Source of the DNA: Vibrio sinaloensis
GTDB taxonomy: Bacteria > Pseudomonadota > Gammaproteobacteria > Enterobacterales > Vibrionaceae
Direction: 5' to 3'
Assembly (NCBI RefSeq): GCF_000808535.1
Contig: NZ_JWLV01000001.1
Coordinates: 682,001 to 746,000, forward strand
Length of the DNA: 64,000 nucleotides
Part shown: one piece after another, positions 16,372 to 26,243 of the stretch
Position numbering within the stretch: position 1 is the first letter of the stretch
Layout: the number at the start of each line of letters is the position of its first letter
Program-made: the position numbers and the translations under genes
The notes under the pieces: model-generated
Seen by the model: the letters and a program-made list of their open reading frames with translations, nothing else
Database searches by the model: none
What the model was told of the DNA's origin: nothing

Positions 16372-18177
16372 TTAGTGAATAGCTTTGAACTGGAGCTCCA
16401 CCAGCCTTTGGTAGAGCTCACAGCTTTGCATCAAATCATTATGACGACCAATATCGACAAGGCGACCTTGATCCAATACGGCAATTTGATCGGCGTGTTG
16501 GATGGTGGAGAGTCGGTGAGCAATAATAATGGTCGTGCGCCCTTTCATTAACTGCTCAAGCGCTTGTTGAACGTGGTGTTCACTTTCACTATCAAGAGCA
16601 CTGGTTGCCTCATCGAGAAGCAAAATCGCCGGATCCTTTAAGATTGCACGAGCAATGGCAATCCGCTGTTTTTGCCCTCCCGAAAGACGAACGCCGCGCT
16701 CGCCGAGAAAACTGGCGTAACCTTCCGGTAGCTTGATAATAAAGTCATGAGCGTGAGCTTTTTTCGCCGCTTCGATCACCTGCTCATCTGTCGCATCTGG
16801 GTTGCCGTAACGTATATTGTGCATCACATCGTGGCTAAACAAGGCAGGTTGTTGAGGCACCAACGCCATCTGTTGGCGAAGTGCACTCGGGTCAAAACAG
16901 CGCACATCCACACCGCCTAGCGTCACTTTCCCCTCGCTAGGGTCATAAAACCGCTGCAACAACTCAAATAGGGTGGTTTTCCCTGCTCCTGACGGTCCAA
17001 CCAAGGCCAACACTTTGCCCTCATTGGCAACAAGGTTGAGTTGCTCAATCGCTGGGTGTTGCGGTCTTGATGGATAGTGAAACGTCACATTCTCAAAAGT
17101 CACTTGGCTCGATAAGCCTTCGATGTCGTGTACCTGACCGTTTGGCGGCGCGATATGGCTTTCAACGTGCAAGATTTCGATCAAGCGTTCTGTCGCTCCT
17201 GCGGCGCGTTGCAACTCGCCAAGAACCTCAGAAATCGTCGCCACCGACGAGGCAACCATAATGGCATAGAACACAAACGCCCCCAGATCCCCTGCCGACA
17301 TCGTTCCTTCAATCACGTCGTTGCCCCCAACCCAGAGCATTCCAGCAATCGCACTAAACACGATGACAATAACGCCCGATATCAATATCGCACGTTGTTT
17401 TACTCGACGTCGGCCAATATCGTAAGCACGCTCTACTTCTTTGGAAAACGCCCGCTGTTCGTGGTTTTCGTAACTGTAACTTTGCACCGTCTTAATGTGC
17501 TCTATGGCTTCACCAGCGTAACTGCCAACATCAGACATGGAATCTTGGCTCTGACGCGACAACGCCCGCACACGACGACCATAAAAAAGAATCGGGACCA
17601 ATACGAAAGGAACGGATGCCAAAACAATCAAGGTCAACTTGACGTTGGTGGCAAACAACATGATCACCGCGCCAATACACATCAAAGCGCTGCGCATCGC
17701 CATTGAAAACGACGACCCAATGATGCTCTGCAACAAGGTGGTATCCGTGGTTAAGCGCGACATAATGTCGCCGCTGCCGTTGGTTTCAAAATAACTCGGA
17801 TGAAGACCAATCACATGATTGAACACTGCCAAGCGAATGTCTGCGCTCACTCGCTCCCCAACCGATGAGACCAAGTAGAAGCGAAAAAAGGTGCCAATCG
17901 AGATGAGTATTGTGATGGTCAAGATAAACTGAATCGCCCCTGTTAGCTCCTGCGTTGACTGCTGGGCAAATCCTTGGTCAATCAAGATACGAACGCCATA
18001 GCCGACCGACAAGGTGAGTGACGCGGTAAAAATCAACGCCAAAAGCGCCACCGCCACTTTGAGTTTGTAGGGTTTGATGAAGGTGACCAATTCGAGGAGA
18101 ATCGCCAGGTTTTTGGACTTTCCATCAACAGCAGCGGACTCTGCTGGCAAGGAAGAGGATGGGGTTTGGCTCTGCAC
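16372..18177 (-). CDS. ABC exporter, fused membrane and ATPase domains (MsbA/BmrA type)
   Basis: A half-transporter of about 601 residues. The N-terminal ABC transmembrane domain has six spans (first at LKVAVALLALIFTASLTLSV), and the C-terminal ATPase has Walker A GPSGAGKTT (about 390), signature LSGGQKQRIAIA, Walker B ILLLDEATSALD and the switch His in IIAHRL. It acts as a homodimer. The substrate is not evident; drugs or lipids are typical for the family. I place the start at the GTG 18175-18177, because AAGAGG lies nine bases upstream; a TTG three codons earlier overlaps that ribosome site. Confidence 0.9.
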   Translation of the reverse strand: MQSQTPSSSLPAESAAVDGKSKNLAILLELVTFIKPYKLKVAVALLALIFTASLTLSVGYGVRILIDQGFAQQSTQELTGAIQFILTITILISIGTFFRFYLVSSVGERVSADIRLAVFNHVIGLHPSYFETNGSGDIMSRLTTDTTLLQSIIGSSFSMAMRSALMCIGAVIMLFATNVKLTLIVLASVPFVLVPILFYGRRVRALSRQSQDSMSDVGSYAGEAIEHIKTVQSYSYENHEQRAFSKEVERAYDIGRRRVKQRAILISGVIVIVFSAIAGMLWVGGNDVIEGTMSAGDLGAFVFYAIMVASSVATISEVLGELQRAAGATERLIEILHVESHIAPPNGQVHDIEGLSSQVTFENVTFHYPSRPQHPAIEQLNLVANEGKVLALVGPSGAGKTTLFELLQRFYDPSEGKVTLGGVDVRCFDPSALRQQMALVPQQPALFSHDVMHNIRYGNPDATDEQVIEAAKKAHAHDFIIKLPEGYASFLGERGVRLSGGQKQRIAIARAILKDPAILLLDEATSALDSESEHHVQQALEQLMKGRTTIIIAHRLSTIQHADQIAVLDQGRLVDIGRHNDLMQSCELYQRLVELQFKAIH

Positions 18178-18351
18178 AGGATTCAACCTCTTAGTTGTTC
18201 GGAGCTTGTTCTTTACTCAGCTTATCACTTGGCATCACATATCAACAAACCTTGCGAGTGACACCACACGATATCCGCTACAAGCGTATAGTTTACTTCA
18301 CCTCAGCTTGCCGTATCATAGCCAACTTAATTGAGAAATTTGAGAATAAGA

Positions 18352-19248
18352 ATGCCTACTACATTCACTCCAGTTATCCCTGTCGGGGTTCGCTTCATGC
18401 TGTTGTCTGCACTGGGTTTTGCCCTGATGTCAGCCTGCGTGAAATACGTTAGCGTGCATGGCATTCCTCTGTTTGAAATTGTCGCTGCAAGGGCATTGGT
18501 TTCTCTCGTCATTAGCTACATCGATATTAAACGTAAGCGACTATCCGTTTGGGGCAACAATAAGCCTTTGCTGTTCTTGCGTGGCGCCGTGGGCACGCTG
18601 GCGTTGATGTGCGTTTATTACTCTGTGACCACGTTACCCTTAGCAGAAGCGACCATATTGCAGTATGTTCACCCTGTATTTACGGCGCTACTTGGGCTCT
18701 TATTCCTCAAAGAACGGATTCAAATCGCGACACTTATCTGCATTGCGCTCTGCTTGGCAGGATTAGGTTTAATGGTACAACCCAGTATGGCCAATAACGC
18801 AACGCAAGAGTTACCGTTGTTCAGCGTGATGATGGCGTTGCTAGGTGCGCTGGGAAGCTCGATCGCCTATGTGGTGGTTCGAAAACTGAGCCAAACAGAA
18901 GACAGCTCTGTCATCATTTTCTACTTCCCTATGGTGGCGTTGCCCACCTCCATCGCACTGATGTGGAATGACTTTGTCATGCCAAGCCTGTTCATCACAA
19001 TGATGCTGGTACTGGTTGGGGTCTTTACCCAAATTGGTCAATACGGTTTAACCAAAGCGATGCAGACTCAAGCCGCAGGACAAGCGTCTGCCTACTCCTA
19101 TGTGCAAATCGTCTTTTCAACCTTGATCGGCGTAACGCTGTTTAACGAAATTCCATCGATTTGGACCTATATGGGAGGTGGATTGATTGTAACGGGCGCG
19201 CTGATCAATGTCTTTGGTAAACAGCTTCTCCCTGTGCGCCCGCGTTAA
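18352..19248 (+). CDS. EamA/DMT family transporter
   Basis: A 298-residue membrane protein with ten spans in two EamA repeats. The first repeat has FLRGAVGTLALMCVYYSVTTLPLAEATILQ (two blocks, about residues 65-95), the second FTQIGQYGLTKAMQTQAAGQASAYSYVQIVF near 220-250. Such proteins export amino acids or other metabolites. The ATG 18352 is chosen over an upstream TTG. It is divergent from the ABC exporter. No substrate can be assigned. Confidence 0.87.
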   Translation: MPTTFTPVIPVGVRFMLLSALGFALMSACVKYVSVHGIPLFEIVAARALVSLVISYIDIKRKRLSVWGNNKPLLFLRGAVGTLALMCVYYSVTTLPLAEATILQYVHPVFTALLGLLFLKERIQIATLICIALCLAGLGLMVQPSMANNATQELPLFSVMMALLGALGSSIAYVVVRKLSQTEDSSVIIFYFPMVALPTSIALMWNDFVMPSLFITMMLVLVGVFTQIGQYGLTKAMQTQAAGQASAYSYVQIVFSTLIGVTLFNEIPSIWTYMGGGLIVTGALINVFGKQLLPVRPR

Positions 19249-19332
19249 TCAGAGCGAAACTAGAGTCTAGTCATCTTAGTCTGAGTTATGGCAGACTAAC
19301 CTTGTATCAGCCACAACGATAAGTCGAAACTC

Positions 19333-20286
19333 ATGGAAGAGCACGAAACGACCATCGCAAAGCTCAGAGACCGTATTGCTGAGCTTGAAGAAAACAACCG
19401 CCGCCTAGAAGAGAAGCTCAATGCCGCCTTAGATGGCACCGGATTGTGCCTTTGGGAACAGCATGTTCCGACGGGGCAACTGCGCATCTTTAATATGGAA
19501 TGGGGCAAGATGCTCGGTTACCAGCCACATGAGCTAGAAGCGACCGTTGAAGTATGGAAAAGCAAACTGCACCCAGATGACTACGATCTTGCCGTTGGCG
19601 CTTTCGAAGCCCATTTAAGGGGAGAGGCGGACGCTTATCAAGTCGTGCACCGCATGCTTCACAAAGACGGTACCCACAGTTGGGTATCGGATCGGGGCCG
19701 AATCGTTGAATACGATGACAACGGCTCCCCACTTCGGATCATGGGCACACACATCGACATCACTAATGAAAAGCGTTACGAAGAAGAACTGGCTCGATTG
19801 GCTTCTGAAGATCCACTCACTGGGCTATTCAATCGCCAAGCGTTGACATCGCATTTTGCCGACTACGCAAAGCGATACCCACACCGCCCTTCTGCGCTGA
19901 TTTTTATTGATTTGGATGATTTCAAAACCGTTAATGACAATTTAGGTCACAAAGCGGGCGATTTGGTTCTTATGCAAATCAGCGCTTGGTTAAAAGATTT
20001 TGCACCGAAAGACGCCTTCATTGCTCGTCTTGGTGGTGATGAGTTTGTCTTACTTTGCCATGAAGATTCTCCCCAGAGCATCGACCGCTTTACTGACGAC
20101 TTGCTAAGCCAATCTCAACAACCAATTCAACTGGATAATGGCTCAGCAAAAGTAGGGTTCAGCATTGGTATTTGTCATTTCACCCCACAATCTTACGACT
20201 TTGAAGCGCTCTATGTCGCCTCTGACCAAGCGATGTACAGCATCAAACAAAATGGCAAGAATGGCGTTGCACGAATACACCTGTGA
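19333..20286 (+). CDS. PAS-GGDEF diguanylate cyclase
   Basis: A soluble 317-residue c-di-GMP synthase. Residues 1-33 form a charged heptad-like coiled coil, 33-150 a PAS domain (PAC end RIMGTHIDITNEKR), and 155-315 a GGDEF domain with LTGLFNRQAL, DLDDFKTVND and an intact GGDEF at 234-238. There is no clear RxxD inhibitory site before GGDEF (KDAFIARL instead), so product inhibition may be absent. No membrane segment is visible, so the PAS domain senses an internal cue. It follows the DMT gene by 84 bases without an evident ribosome site. Confidence 0.9.
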   Translation: MEEHETTIAKLRDRIAELEENNRRLEEKLNAALDGTGLCLWEQHVPTGQLRIFNMEWGKMLGYQPHELEATVEVWKSKLHPDDYDLAVGAFEAHLRGEADAYQVVHRMLHKDGTHSWVSDRGRIVEYDDNGSPLRIMGTHIDITNEKRYEEELARLASEDPLTGLFNRQALTSHFADYAKRYPHRPSALIFIDLDDFKTVNDNLGHKAGDLVLMQISAWLKDFAPKDAFIARLGGDEFVLLCHEDSPQSIDRFTDDLLSQSQQPIQLDNGSAKVGFSIGICHFTPQSYDFEALYVASDQAMYSIKQNGKNGVARIHL

Positions 20287-20302
20287 ACGCCATACAGGCA
20301 AT

Positions 20303-21229
20303 CTAACGAAGGTTGTGGTTCATTCTAAGTCGCTCAATCGCCTTTACCCATTTGGGAATGAAGGCGCACAATACATTCGCAAACACAATCAAGCCTAGAC
20401 CAAGCAACTGAATCGACTCATAGCTTTCATCAAAAAACAGCCACTGCCAAAGCGCAGTAAACAATAAATTGGTGTAGATGAGCGGCGCGAGCTGAGAGTT
20501 CGACTCCGCCAATTTGTATGCTTTGGAACGAAACACTTGGGTATTGATGATAAGTGCAGCTAAGGCAAACAATACCGCAACCAACAACATCAGACTGCTC
20601 GAGTCACTCACTATCCACTCTGGCTGTTGCAGCGCACTCACTCCAACAAACGGCAAAAGCACGACCGAGGCAAAAAGGAAGGTCCAGAAGTTGATTTCAA
20701 ATGGATTGAGATCGGTTTTGCTCGACCGATACAAAGCCAACTGCGATCCAGCATTAAAAAACCCAGCGGCTAATCCGACCAACAATTCTATTCGCAGCGA
20801 TAAGTTGGATACATCACCCGCCAGCAACAGCACACCGATAAACGTTATCACTAACCCCAAAATGCTAAGGGGGCGCACTCGAGTCGAAAAGATTAATTTT
20901 TCTAACAGTGGAATGAACATGGGGCCGGTGCTAAACAAGACCACACTTTCTACCAAAGAAAGGTGCTTTAGTGAGTAGATAAAACAGATCTGACAAAGAC
21001 CAATACAGACCGCGCGTAGCCAAAATGGCTTCATCAAGCGACGCTCCGGAATGCGAATTTTGGGCAACGCGACAAACACTAAAAGTAAACTCATTGGCAG
21101 AAAAAATCGCAAGAAACCAAGCAGACTTGGCTCTAACTGCTGACTAAGAAATTTGGAAAACAGCCCAGTTAATGACAAACTGAACGTTGATAACAACATA
21201 AATACTATTGGGTACAACTGATTAGACAT
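20303..21229 (-). CDS. EamA/DMT family transporter
   Basis: A 308-residue, ten-span EamA protein (MLLSTFSLSLTGLFSKFLSQ start; SLVESVVLFSTGPMFIPLLEKL in the first repeat; LAESNSQLAPLIYTNLLFTALWQ in the second). It is divergent from a LysR-type regulator across 89 bp, so that regulator probably controls it. The substrate is unknown. It is only distantly similar to the DMT protein at 18.4 kb and is not a tandem copy. Confidence 0.87.
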   Translation of the reverse strand: MSNQLYPIVFMLLSTFSLSLTGLFSKFLSQQLEPSLLGFLRFFLPMSLLLVFVALPKIRIPERRLMKPFWLRAVCIGLCQICFIYSLKHLSLVESVVLFSTGPMFIPLLEKLIFSTRVRPLSILGLVITFIGVLLLAGDVSNLSLRIELLVGLAAGFFNAGSQLALYRSSKTDLNPFEINFWTFLFASVVLLPFVGVSALQQPEWIVSDSSSLMLLVAVLFALAALIINTQVFRSKAYKLAESNSQLAPLIYTNLLFTALWQWLFFDESYESIQLLGLGLIVFANVLCAFIPKWVKAIERLRMNHNLR

Positions 21230-21318
21230 AACTCCTCCCGATTGGCGCTCAGTGTATGTCTGATCAGAGGTAATAAAAATCGCGTAATAATTACATTATC
21301 GGTAAGAAAAACTAACAG

Positions 21319-22206
21319 ATGAAAAAATACGCCCCACTCAAATCTCTTTACTCGTTTGTCGCTGTTGCTGAGTCAGGCAGCATGACCGAAGCCGCCCAAG
21401 CTCTTAGCGTAAGCCACTCTGCCGTGAGCCAAGCGATCAAATCCCTCGAGAGCCAACTTGGTCAGTCGCTGTTTCAACGGGTGGGCAGAAATGTGGTGCT
21501 AAACGCCAGTGGACGCAAATATTATAAGCAGATAGCGCCAGCTCTTGAGCAAATCGTCAACGCGACTCAAGAGATGATCGCAGACAAACAAAGCCATCGC
21601 TTAACACTCAATATGGTCAACTCGCTCGCTATGCATTGGTGGATACCGCGAGTAGGTCGTCTCAATGAGTTTGCGCCCCAACTCGACATTCGTATTTCTA
21701 CCTTAACGGGCAGCTTTGCCATGGAATATGAAGGGGTCGATGTAGCGATCATCCACGGTAAAACCGATGAATGGCAAGACTATTACTGTGAGAAGCTAGC
21801 AGAAGATGAGCTCGTTATGGTCGCGAGCCCTGAACTACTCGAAAAAGCCTCGACGCCGCAAGCGCTGCTCGCTCACTACCCTGCGATCATCGCCGCAAAT
21901 GAACGACGCAAACATGACTGGCAAGTCTGGTGTGAGCATCACCAACTGCCTATTCCAGATAGCACTTACAATCTTAGCTTCACTGCCTCGGTACAAGCCG
22001 TGCAAGCGACGATTCGACGTCTCGGAGTGTTCGTCACCCATAGGCAGTTCATTCGCGATGATGTCGAGCATGGATCGCTTGTCGAGGTAGGAGAACCCGT
22101 ACTCAACCCGCATCAAGATTTCTACTTTGCTTGCTCGCCAGACAAACTGAAAAATGAACACGTGCTCCTACTCAGACGTTGGTTGCGAGACGAGTTTTCC
22201 TTGTAG
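21319..22206 (+). CDS. LysR family transcriptional regulator (GcvA-like)
   Basis: A 295-residue LysR-type regulator. The N-terminal winged helix is clear (LKSLYSFVAVAESGSMTEAA then LSVSHSAVSQAIKSLESQLG), followed by the effector domain (about 90-290) with the GcvA-like RISTLTG and VDVAIIHG elements. It is divergent from the DMT transporter gene and is likely its regulator. The ligand is unknown. Confidence 0.9.
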   Translation: MKKYAPLKSLYSFVAVAESGSMTEAAQALSVSHSAVSQAIKSLESQLGQSLFQRVGRNVVLNASGRKYYKQIAPALEQIVNATQEMIADKQSHRLTLNMVNSLAMHWWIPRVGRLNEFAPQLDIRISTLTGSFAMEYEGVDVAIIHGKTDEWQDYYCEKLAEDELVMVASPELLEKASTPQALLAHYPAIIAANERRKHDWQVWCEHHQLPIPDSTYNLSFTASVQAVQATIRRLGVFVTHRQFIRDDVEHGSLVEVGEPVLNPHQDFYFACSPDKLKNEHVLLLRRWLRDEFSL

Positions 22207-22221
22207 CGGGACATCTGGTCA

Positions 22222-22242
22222 GGGTTAACGCTCGCTTAACCC
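22222..22242. terminator. Hairpin between convergent lysR and MFS genes
   Basis: GGGTTAA (22222-22228) pairs with TTAACCC (22236-22242) over a seven-base loop, in the 68-bp gap between two convergent genes. It lacks a T-run, so it is a weak terminator candidate. Confidence 0.4.
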
Positions 22243-22274
22243 GAACAAATCCAGCGGAGCAGCCTGATAGCTCG

Positions 22275-23489
22275 CTAACGAACGGCCCTGACGCCAGTAA
22301 ACATGAGCGTCATCGCCACCAATAACTGAACAACAAAGCAGACCACAAACAACCACTCAACGCCCACAGCGGATGCAATGTACCCCGAACTGGCTAATCC
22401 AATAGGCATCAACAGCTTAAACAGCGAGCCAGTTAACCCCGTTACGCGGCCAAGGTATTGCTCATCAAAAGCTTCTTGGCGGTAACTCCATATACAGATA
22501 CTGCTGTACAAACCAATTGCTGAAATCCAAAAGAAAGAGATTGCCAAGCTCACCACATTCGGCAAAAAGAGCGGGATGACAAAACCTATTGCTTCTAGCG
22601 CTATCGACGCAATTAACAACCAGCCCAAGCCCAATCGCTGCCTAACTTTATCGGCGCTAAATGAACCGACTAGCCCACCGATTCCGGATGCAGCAATCAA
22701 GTAACTCACTTCCACCGCATTCAGTGCAAGATCTGCTTTGGCATAGTAAATCGCTTGAATCCAAAATACAGCACCCGTGGTATTGATCACCATCACGGCC
22801 AACGTAATGGTCCACATATTTTTCTCTGCTCTTAGGATTTTCCAGCCCTCTTTTAGCGCTGAAAACACCGGTTGGTGATGGACTGAAGATGACGCAGAGT
22901 AGTCCAATCTTTCTAATTGCCAATAGGCGATCAGCAGCATCACCCCGACACCAATAAAGACATTATGGATCGCTGACATCAACATTAAAGCGCCAGATAG
23001 GACAGGTCCTACCGTCTCCATAAAGCTATTGAGTGAGCTCATTCTCGCTATGGCCGTATTTTGTGTTTCTGGAGCCAACGCTCTTTTCATCATCGACATG
23101 CGTGCGTTGTGGTAACCGTAGTTAAACGCCATCATAAAAAACGCCGACGGGAACAGGATCCAAAGAGGATTGGCCATCCATTCCACCGCCAAGTAAGACG
23201 TCAACACCATCGCGGCTTGACCAAACAGCATCACTTGAGACCACTTCTTCTTGTTGACCCTATCCACCCAAACGCCAATAAATAGAGCCAACACCAGATT
23301 TGGCATAAACTCGACCGCGCGCATCCAACCCATCACTTCAGATGATTGAGTAAGCTCATACACTAAAAGCGGCATCGCGAGATTGTAGACCTGCGCACTA
23401 AACGCGACAAACAGCGTGCTGGCAAAGAGAATTTGAAATGAGCGATTGCGCCAAATAGACCCGCGTTGTGCTGCAGTTAACGTATCCAT
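22275..23489 (-). CDS. MFS transporter
   Basis: A 404-residue MFS protein of the MFS_3/EntS-like type: NRSFQILFASTLFVAFSAQVYNLAMPLLV, then IGVWVDRVNKKK in the 2-3 loop, and YRQEAFDEQYLGRVTGLTGSLFKL in the second half. Twelve spans are predicted. The start is supported by AAGGAACGAAAC before the ATG. It is divergent from the SgrR-type regulator across 91 bp. In E. coli SgrR controls the sugar-efflux MFS gene setA, so an SgrR-regulated efflux role is a reasonable guess. Confidence 0.87.
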   Translation of the reverse strand: MDTLTAAQRGSIWRNRSFQILFASTLFVAFSAQVYNLAMPLLVYELTQSSEVMGWMRAVEFMPNLVLALFIGVWVDRVNKKKWSQVMLFGQAAMVLTSYLAVEWMANPLWILFPSAFFMMAFNYGYHNARMSMMKRALAPETQNTAIARMSSLNSFMETVGPVLSGALMLMSAIHNVFIGVGVMLLIAYWQLERLDYSASSSVHHQPVFSALKEGWKILRAEKNMWTITLAVMVINTTGAVFWIQAIYYAKADLALNAVEVSYLIAASGIGGLVGSFSADKVRQRLGLGWLLIASIALEAIGFVIPLFLPNVVSLAISFFWISAIGLYSSICIWSYRQEAFDEQYLGRVTGLTGSLFKLLMPIGLASSGYIASAVGVEWLFVVCFVVQLLVAMTLMFTGVRAVR

Positions 23490-23580
23490 GTTTCGTTCCT
23501 TTTTTCTTCAACTGACTGCGCTATTATTTGCCGAGAAAAGATGAAGAAAAATAGAAATATCTAAACAGGATTTCACCTTT

Positions 23581-25269
23581 ATGCGCTATTGGAAGGCTCT
23601 CGCTTTTTGTCAGGAACACCTGTCTCAAACAGATTGGAACCCCGTCTCGCTCGATCATTTTAGTCAAGCAATGGGATGCACTCGCCGCAACGCCCAGCTC
23701 CTAATTAAACGACTGATTAAAGAGGAGATCATTGAATGGAAACCTGGCATCGGCAGAGGTAACTTACCTGTTTCACGCCGACTAAAAATGCTTGAGGAGC
23801 GGCTAACTCGTCACGCATTACATTTGATTGAGCAAGGTAAAGTGGAAGACGCGTTGACGCTGGTGAGCCTAGCGAAACGAAATCAGTTTCTGAGTGAGTA
23901 CCTAGAACGCTATCAAACCGTCCAATCAGACCATCATGTGCTCAAGATTCCGTTTTATCGCGGAACACACGATTTGGATCCCATTGGAATAAACCGCCGC
24001 ACCGAGCAGCACATCGCCGATCACCTTTATGCCACGTTACTTAAAGCCAGCGACACTGAAGGCAGCTATCAAGGCGATCTTGCTCATTCGTGGACATTGG
24101 ACGGCAACTCCCTACGTATTACCCTGCGTAAAGGGCTCTGTTTTCATGATGGCAGTCCCTTGTTAGCACAAGACATCAAAGCCCACTATGATCGTTTGAT
24201 GGCGTCAGACTCCATCTCGAAACAGATGTACCGCTTCATCGATCGTGTTTCGGTGACTGGTCCATATTCACTGACATTTGTTAGCCTTTCTCTTCCTTCA
24301 TTGTTACCTAAGCTGCTTGCCAAAGGTGCCATGGGTATCTGTAAACAAGAGCAAGGACGCCTGATCGGAAGTGGACCGTTTATCCTCACGCAGCAAACAA
24401 AATGGCTGACAAGCCTCAAAGCCAACCCTCGCTACCATGGATATCGCCCTTGGATTGATGGGATCGAAATTTGGAACGTCGGTGACAAGGCCACAGATTT
24501 TGAGCTAAACAGCGACGTCGTTCATGGCAGCCACCTGAAAAAGAGCCGCCACGGTTTTACTCAGCACCACCAATGGGAGCGAGGCTGTGTACACGCCATG
24601 CTCAACCCTTACCGACACCCTTGGATGTTGCGCCGCCAACACCGTCAATGGTTGCAGTCCATTCTTGTGACGATGAGCCCACCAAACGACGAACAGTGCG
24701 AAGAAATTGCCCAAGCACGGGGCATGCTTTCACAACCAAGCGAACAAACGACACACCGCGAAGACAAGGTTCAGCATTGGAATGCCCCACTACCAAGCAA
24801 GCCACTGATTATCATGACTTACCAACTCGCGACACACATCGCTGTGAGTAAACAAGTGGTAAAAACGTTCGAATCTTTTGGTCTCAGATGTGAATTAAAG
24901 ATATTGGAATATCCAGAGTTTAACTGTGAAAAAACGCTCGCTGATGCGGATATTCTTATTACTGGTGAAGTATTCGGCGAAGACTTCGAGATGTCTTGGT
25001 TGGGTTGGATACTCTCAACGAACTCTAACGAGGCGTGTCTCAACCAGAAAGACAAGGCATGGCGCGATAAGCAGGTGGTGCAGATCATGTCTCGCCCTAC
25101 GCTCCGCGGGCGACTGAGTGGCTTTGCCGCCTTAGAGAAAAAACTCATCACACGGGGCATTTATCAACCTCTCTATCATGTGAAGCAAGAGCTCAACATC
25201 TCTGACACCGTTAGCGCGCCGGAGCTGTTAGCCAACGGCTGGATAGACTTTAACCAAGTCACTATGTGA
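23581..25269 (+). CDS. SgrR-type transcriptional regulator
   Basis: A 562-residue protein with the two-part SgrR design: an N-terminal DNA-binding domain (residues 1-110; MGCTRRNAQLLIKRL is the recognition helix, PGIGRGNLP the wing) and a C-terminal solute-binding-protein-like domain (SBP_bac_5; LAHSWTLDGNSLRITLRKGLCFHDG, about 160-190). E. coli SgrR (551 residues) responds to sugar-phosphate stress and activates the sRNA SgrS and setA. Here it is divergent from an MFS permease. Ligand and target are inferred only; vibrios carry several SgrR paralogues. Confidence 0.88.
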   Translation: MRYWKALAFCQEHLSQTDWNPVSLDHFSQAMGCTRRNAQLLIKRLIKEEIIEWKPGIGRGNLPVSRRLKMLEERLTRHALHLIEQGKVEDALTLVSLAKRNQFLSEYLERYQTVQSDHHVLKIPFYRGTHDLDPIGINRRTEQHIADHLYATLLKASDTEGSYQGDLAHSWTLDGNSLRITLRKGLCFHDGSPLLAQDIKAHYDRLMASDSISKQMYRFIDRVSVTGPYSLTFVSLSLPSLLPKLLAKGAMGICKQEQGRLIGSGPFILTQQTKWLTSLKANPRYHGYRPWIDGIEIWNVGDKATDFELNSDVVHGSHLKKSRHGFTQHHQWERGCVHAMLNPYRHPWMLRRQHRQWLQSILVTMSPPNDEQCEEIAQARGMLSQPSEQTTHREDKVQHWNAPLPSKPLIIMTYQLATHIAVSKQVVKTFESFGLRCELKILEYPEFNCEKTLADADILITGEVFGEDFEMSWLGWILSTNSNEACLNQKDKAWRDKQVVQIMSRPTLRGRLSGFAALEKKLITRGIYQPLYHVKQELNISDTVSAPELLANGWIDFNQVTM

Positions 25270-25290
25270 TTACAGAGTGGATAGAATGGG

Positions 25291-26103
25291 CTATTGGGAG
25301 CGCTGTTGGTAACGAGCCATTACTTCACTGTCGGGTTGGTATTGTGCAATCAACTTTTCTCTTACCCCAGCGCTTCTTAGCTTTTGGTAACTGTTTTTCA
25401 GCGCACTGACGACGGCTGGTGATGTTTTATTGCCCGTCACCAACCAAAGCTCTTTGCATAACTGGCGCACTTTCATGACCTCAACAAAGTCGTCTGGGTT
25501 GAGTCCATACTGCGCCATTCGGTATGGGTAACTCACGGTGACTAGGGGCGCAAAGTCGACTCTATTCGCCCTAAGTAAACGAAGCACATCTTTGCCCTGT
25601 CCAACTTGGATGGTGTTGGTTATGTTGAACTTATCCAAAAGCTCTTCAAAAGAGCTCTCAGCTTGAACACCAAAGCGAAAATTACGCAGCTCTTCAAGCG
25701 TATTAGGTGCCACGTTGGGGCCATCTTTGTAGCGATACAACGCCACTTCATAGGGCGACACCTCACCAATCCATTGATACTCATGCTCACGCTCCGAAGT
25801 GCGAGATATTGAGAAAAAGAGATTGTTTTCATACATTTGTGTCATACGAATCGCCCGCTTCCAAGGCATAAAATGGACTTGTGCAATCTGCATTGGGATT
25901 GATTGAGAAGCGTCACGGACGAGGGCTTGTACAAAATTGGTCACGTACCCCTCAGGGCGGCCTTGTACCTTAACTTGTAGAGGAGGGAATTCTTGTGTGT
26001 AGAGGTTCAAATGAACAGGATCTGCAAACGCAGAAGCACTGAGTAAAGTCGCACTTAACAGCATGCTTATTTGAAAAAATAGAGAGCGAACCAAACCAAA
26101 CAT
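25291..26103 (-). CDS. Orphan periplasmic solute-binding protein (SBP_bac_3)
   Basis: A 270-residue exported protein: signal peptide (FFQISMLLSATLLSASAFA), then a family-3 binding domain with LYTQEFPPLQV, WIGEVSPYEVALYRY and FRFGVQAESSFEELL. There is no ABC permease or ATPase beside it and no sensory domain fused to it. Such stand-alone proteins are numerous in vibrios; their role is mostly unknown. A Fur-like AT-rich motif lies just upstream of its start. It converges with the sgrR-type gene. Confidence 0.85.
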   Translation of the reverse strand: MFGLVRSLFFQISMLLSATLLSASAFADPVHLNLYTQEFPPLQVKVQGRPEGYVTNFVQALVRDASQSIPMQIAQVHFMPWKRAIRMTQMYENNLFFSISRTSEREHEYQWIGEVSPYEVALYRYKDGPNVAPNTLEELRNFRFGVQAESSFEELLDKFNITNTIQVGQGKDVLRLLRANRVDFAPLVTVSYPYRMAQYGLNPDDFVEVMKVRQLCKELWLVTGNKTSPAVVSALKNSYQKLRSAGVREKLIAQYQPDSEVMARYQQRSQ

Positions 26104-26120
26104 AAGCCAACATAATTTAT

Positions 26121-26138
26121 AAGATTATTATCATTATG
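26121..26138. promoter_or_regulatory. Possible Fur box
   Basis: On the minus strand this reads CATAAT GATAAT AATCTT, three hexamers of which the middle one is exact for the Fur repeat and the first differs by one base. It lies 18 bp upstream of the binding-protein start. The region is AT-rich, so chance is possible. Confidence 0.35.
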
Positions 26139-26243
26139 TTTACACTATAAAGGAGCAAATTAAGTATGCCAATTATCAATAGGTCTAACCACTTCAACGA
26201 TTTGAAGTCGAGCTGTTGGTGATTTTTAGCTAGGTCGCTTTGA

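Noticed and set aside
16341..16373. Hairpin between glutathione peroxidase and ABC exporter genes
   Set aside because: Two competing pairings (AATCGGG/CCCGATT and GGGCT/AGCCC) exist, neither with a T-run, and the repeat overlaps the exporter stop codon.
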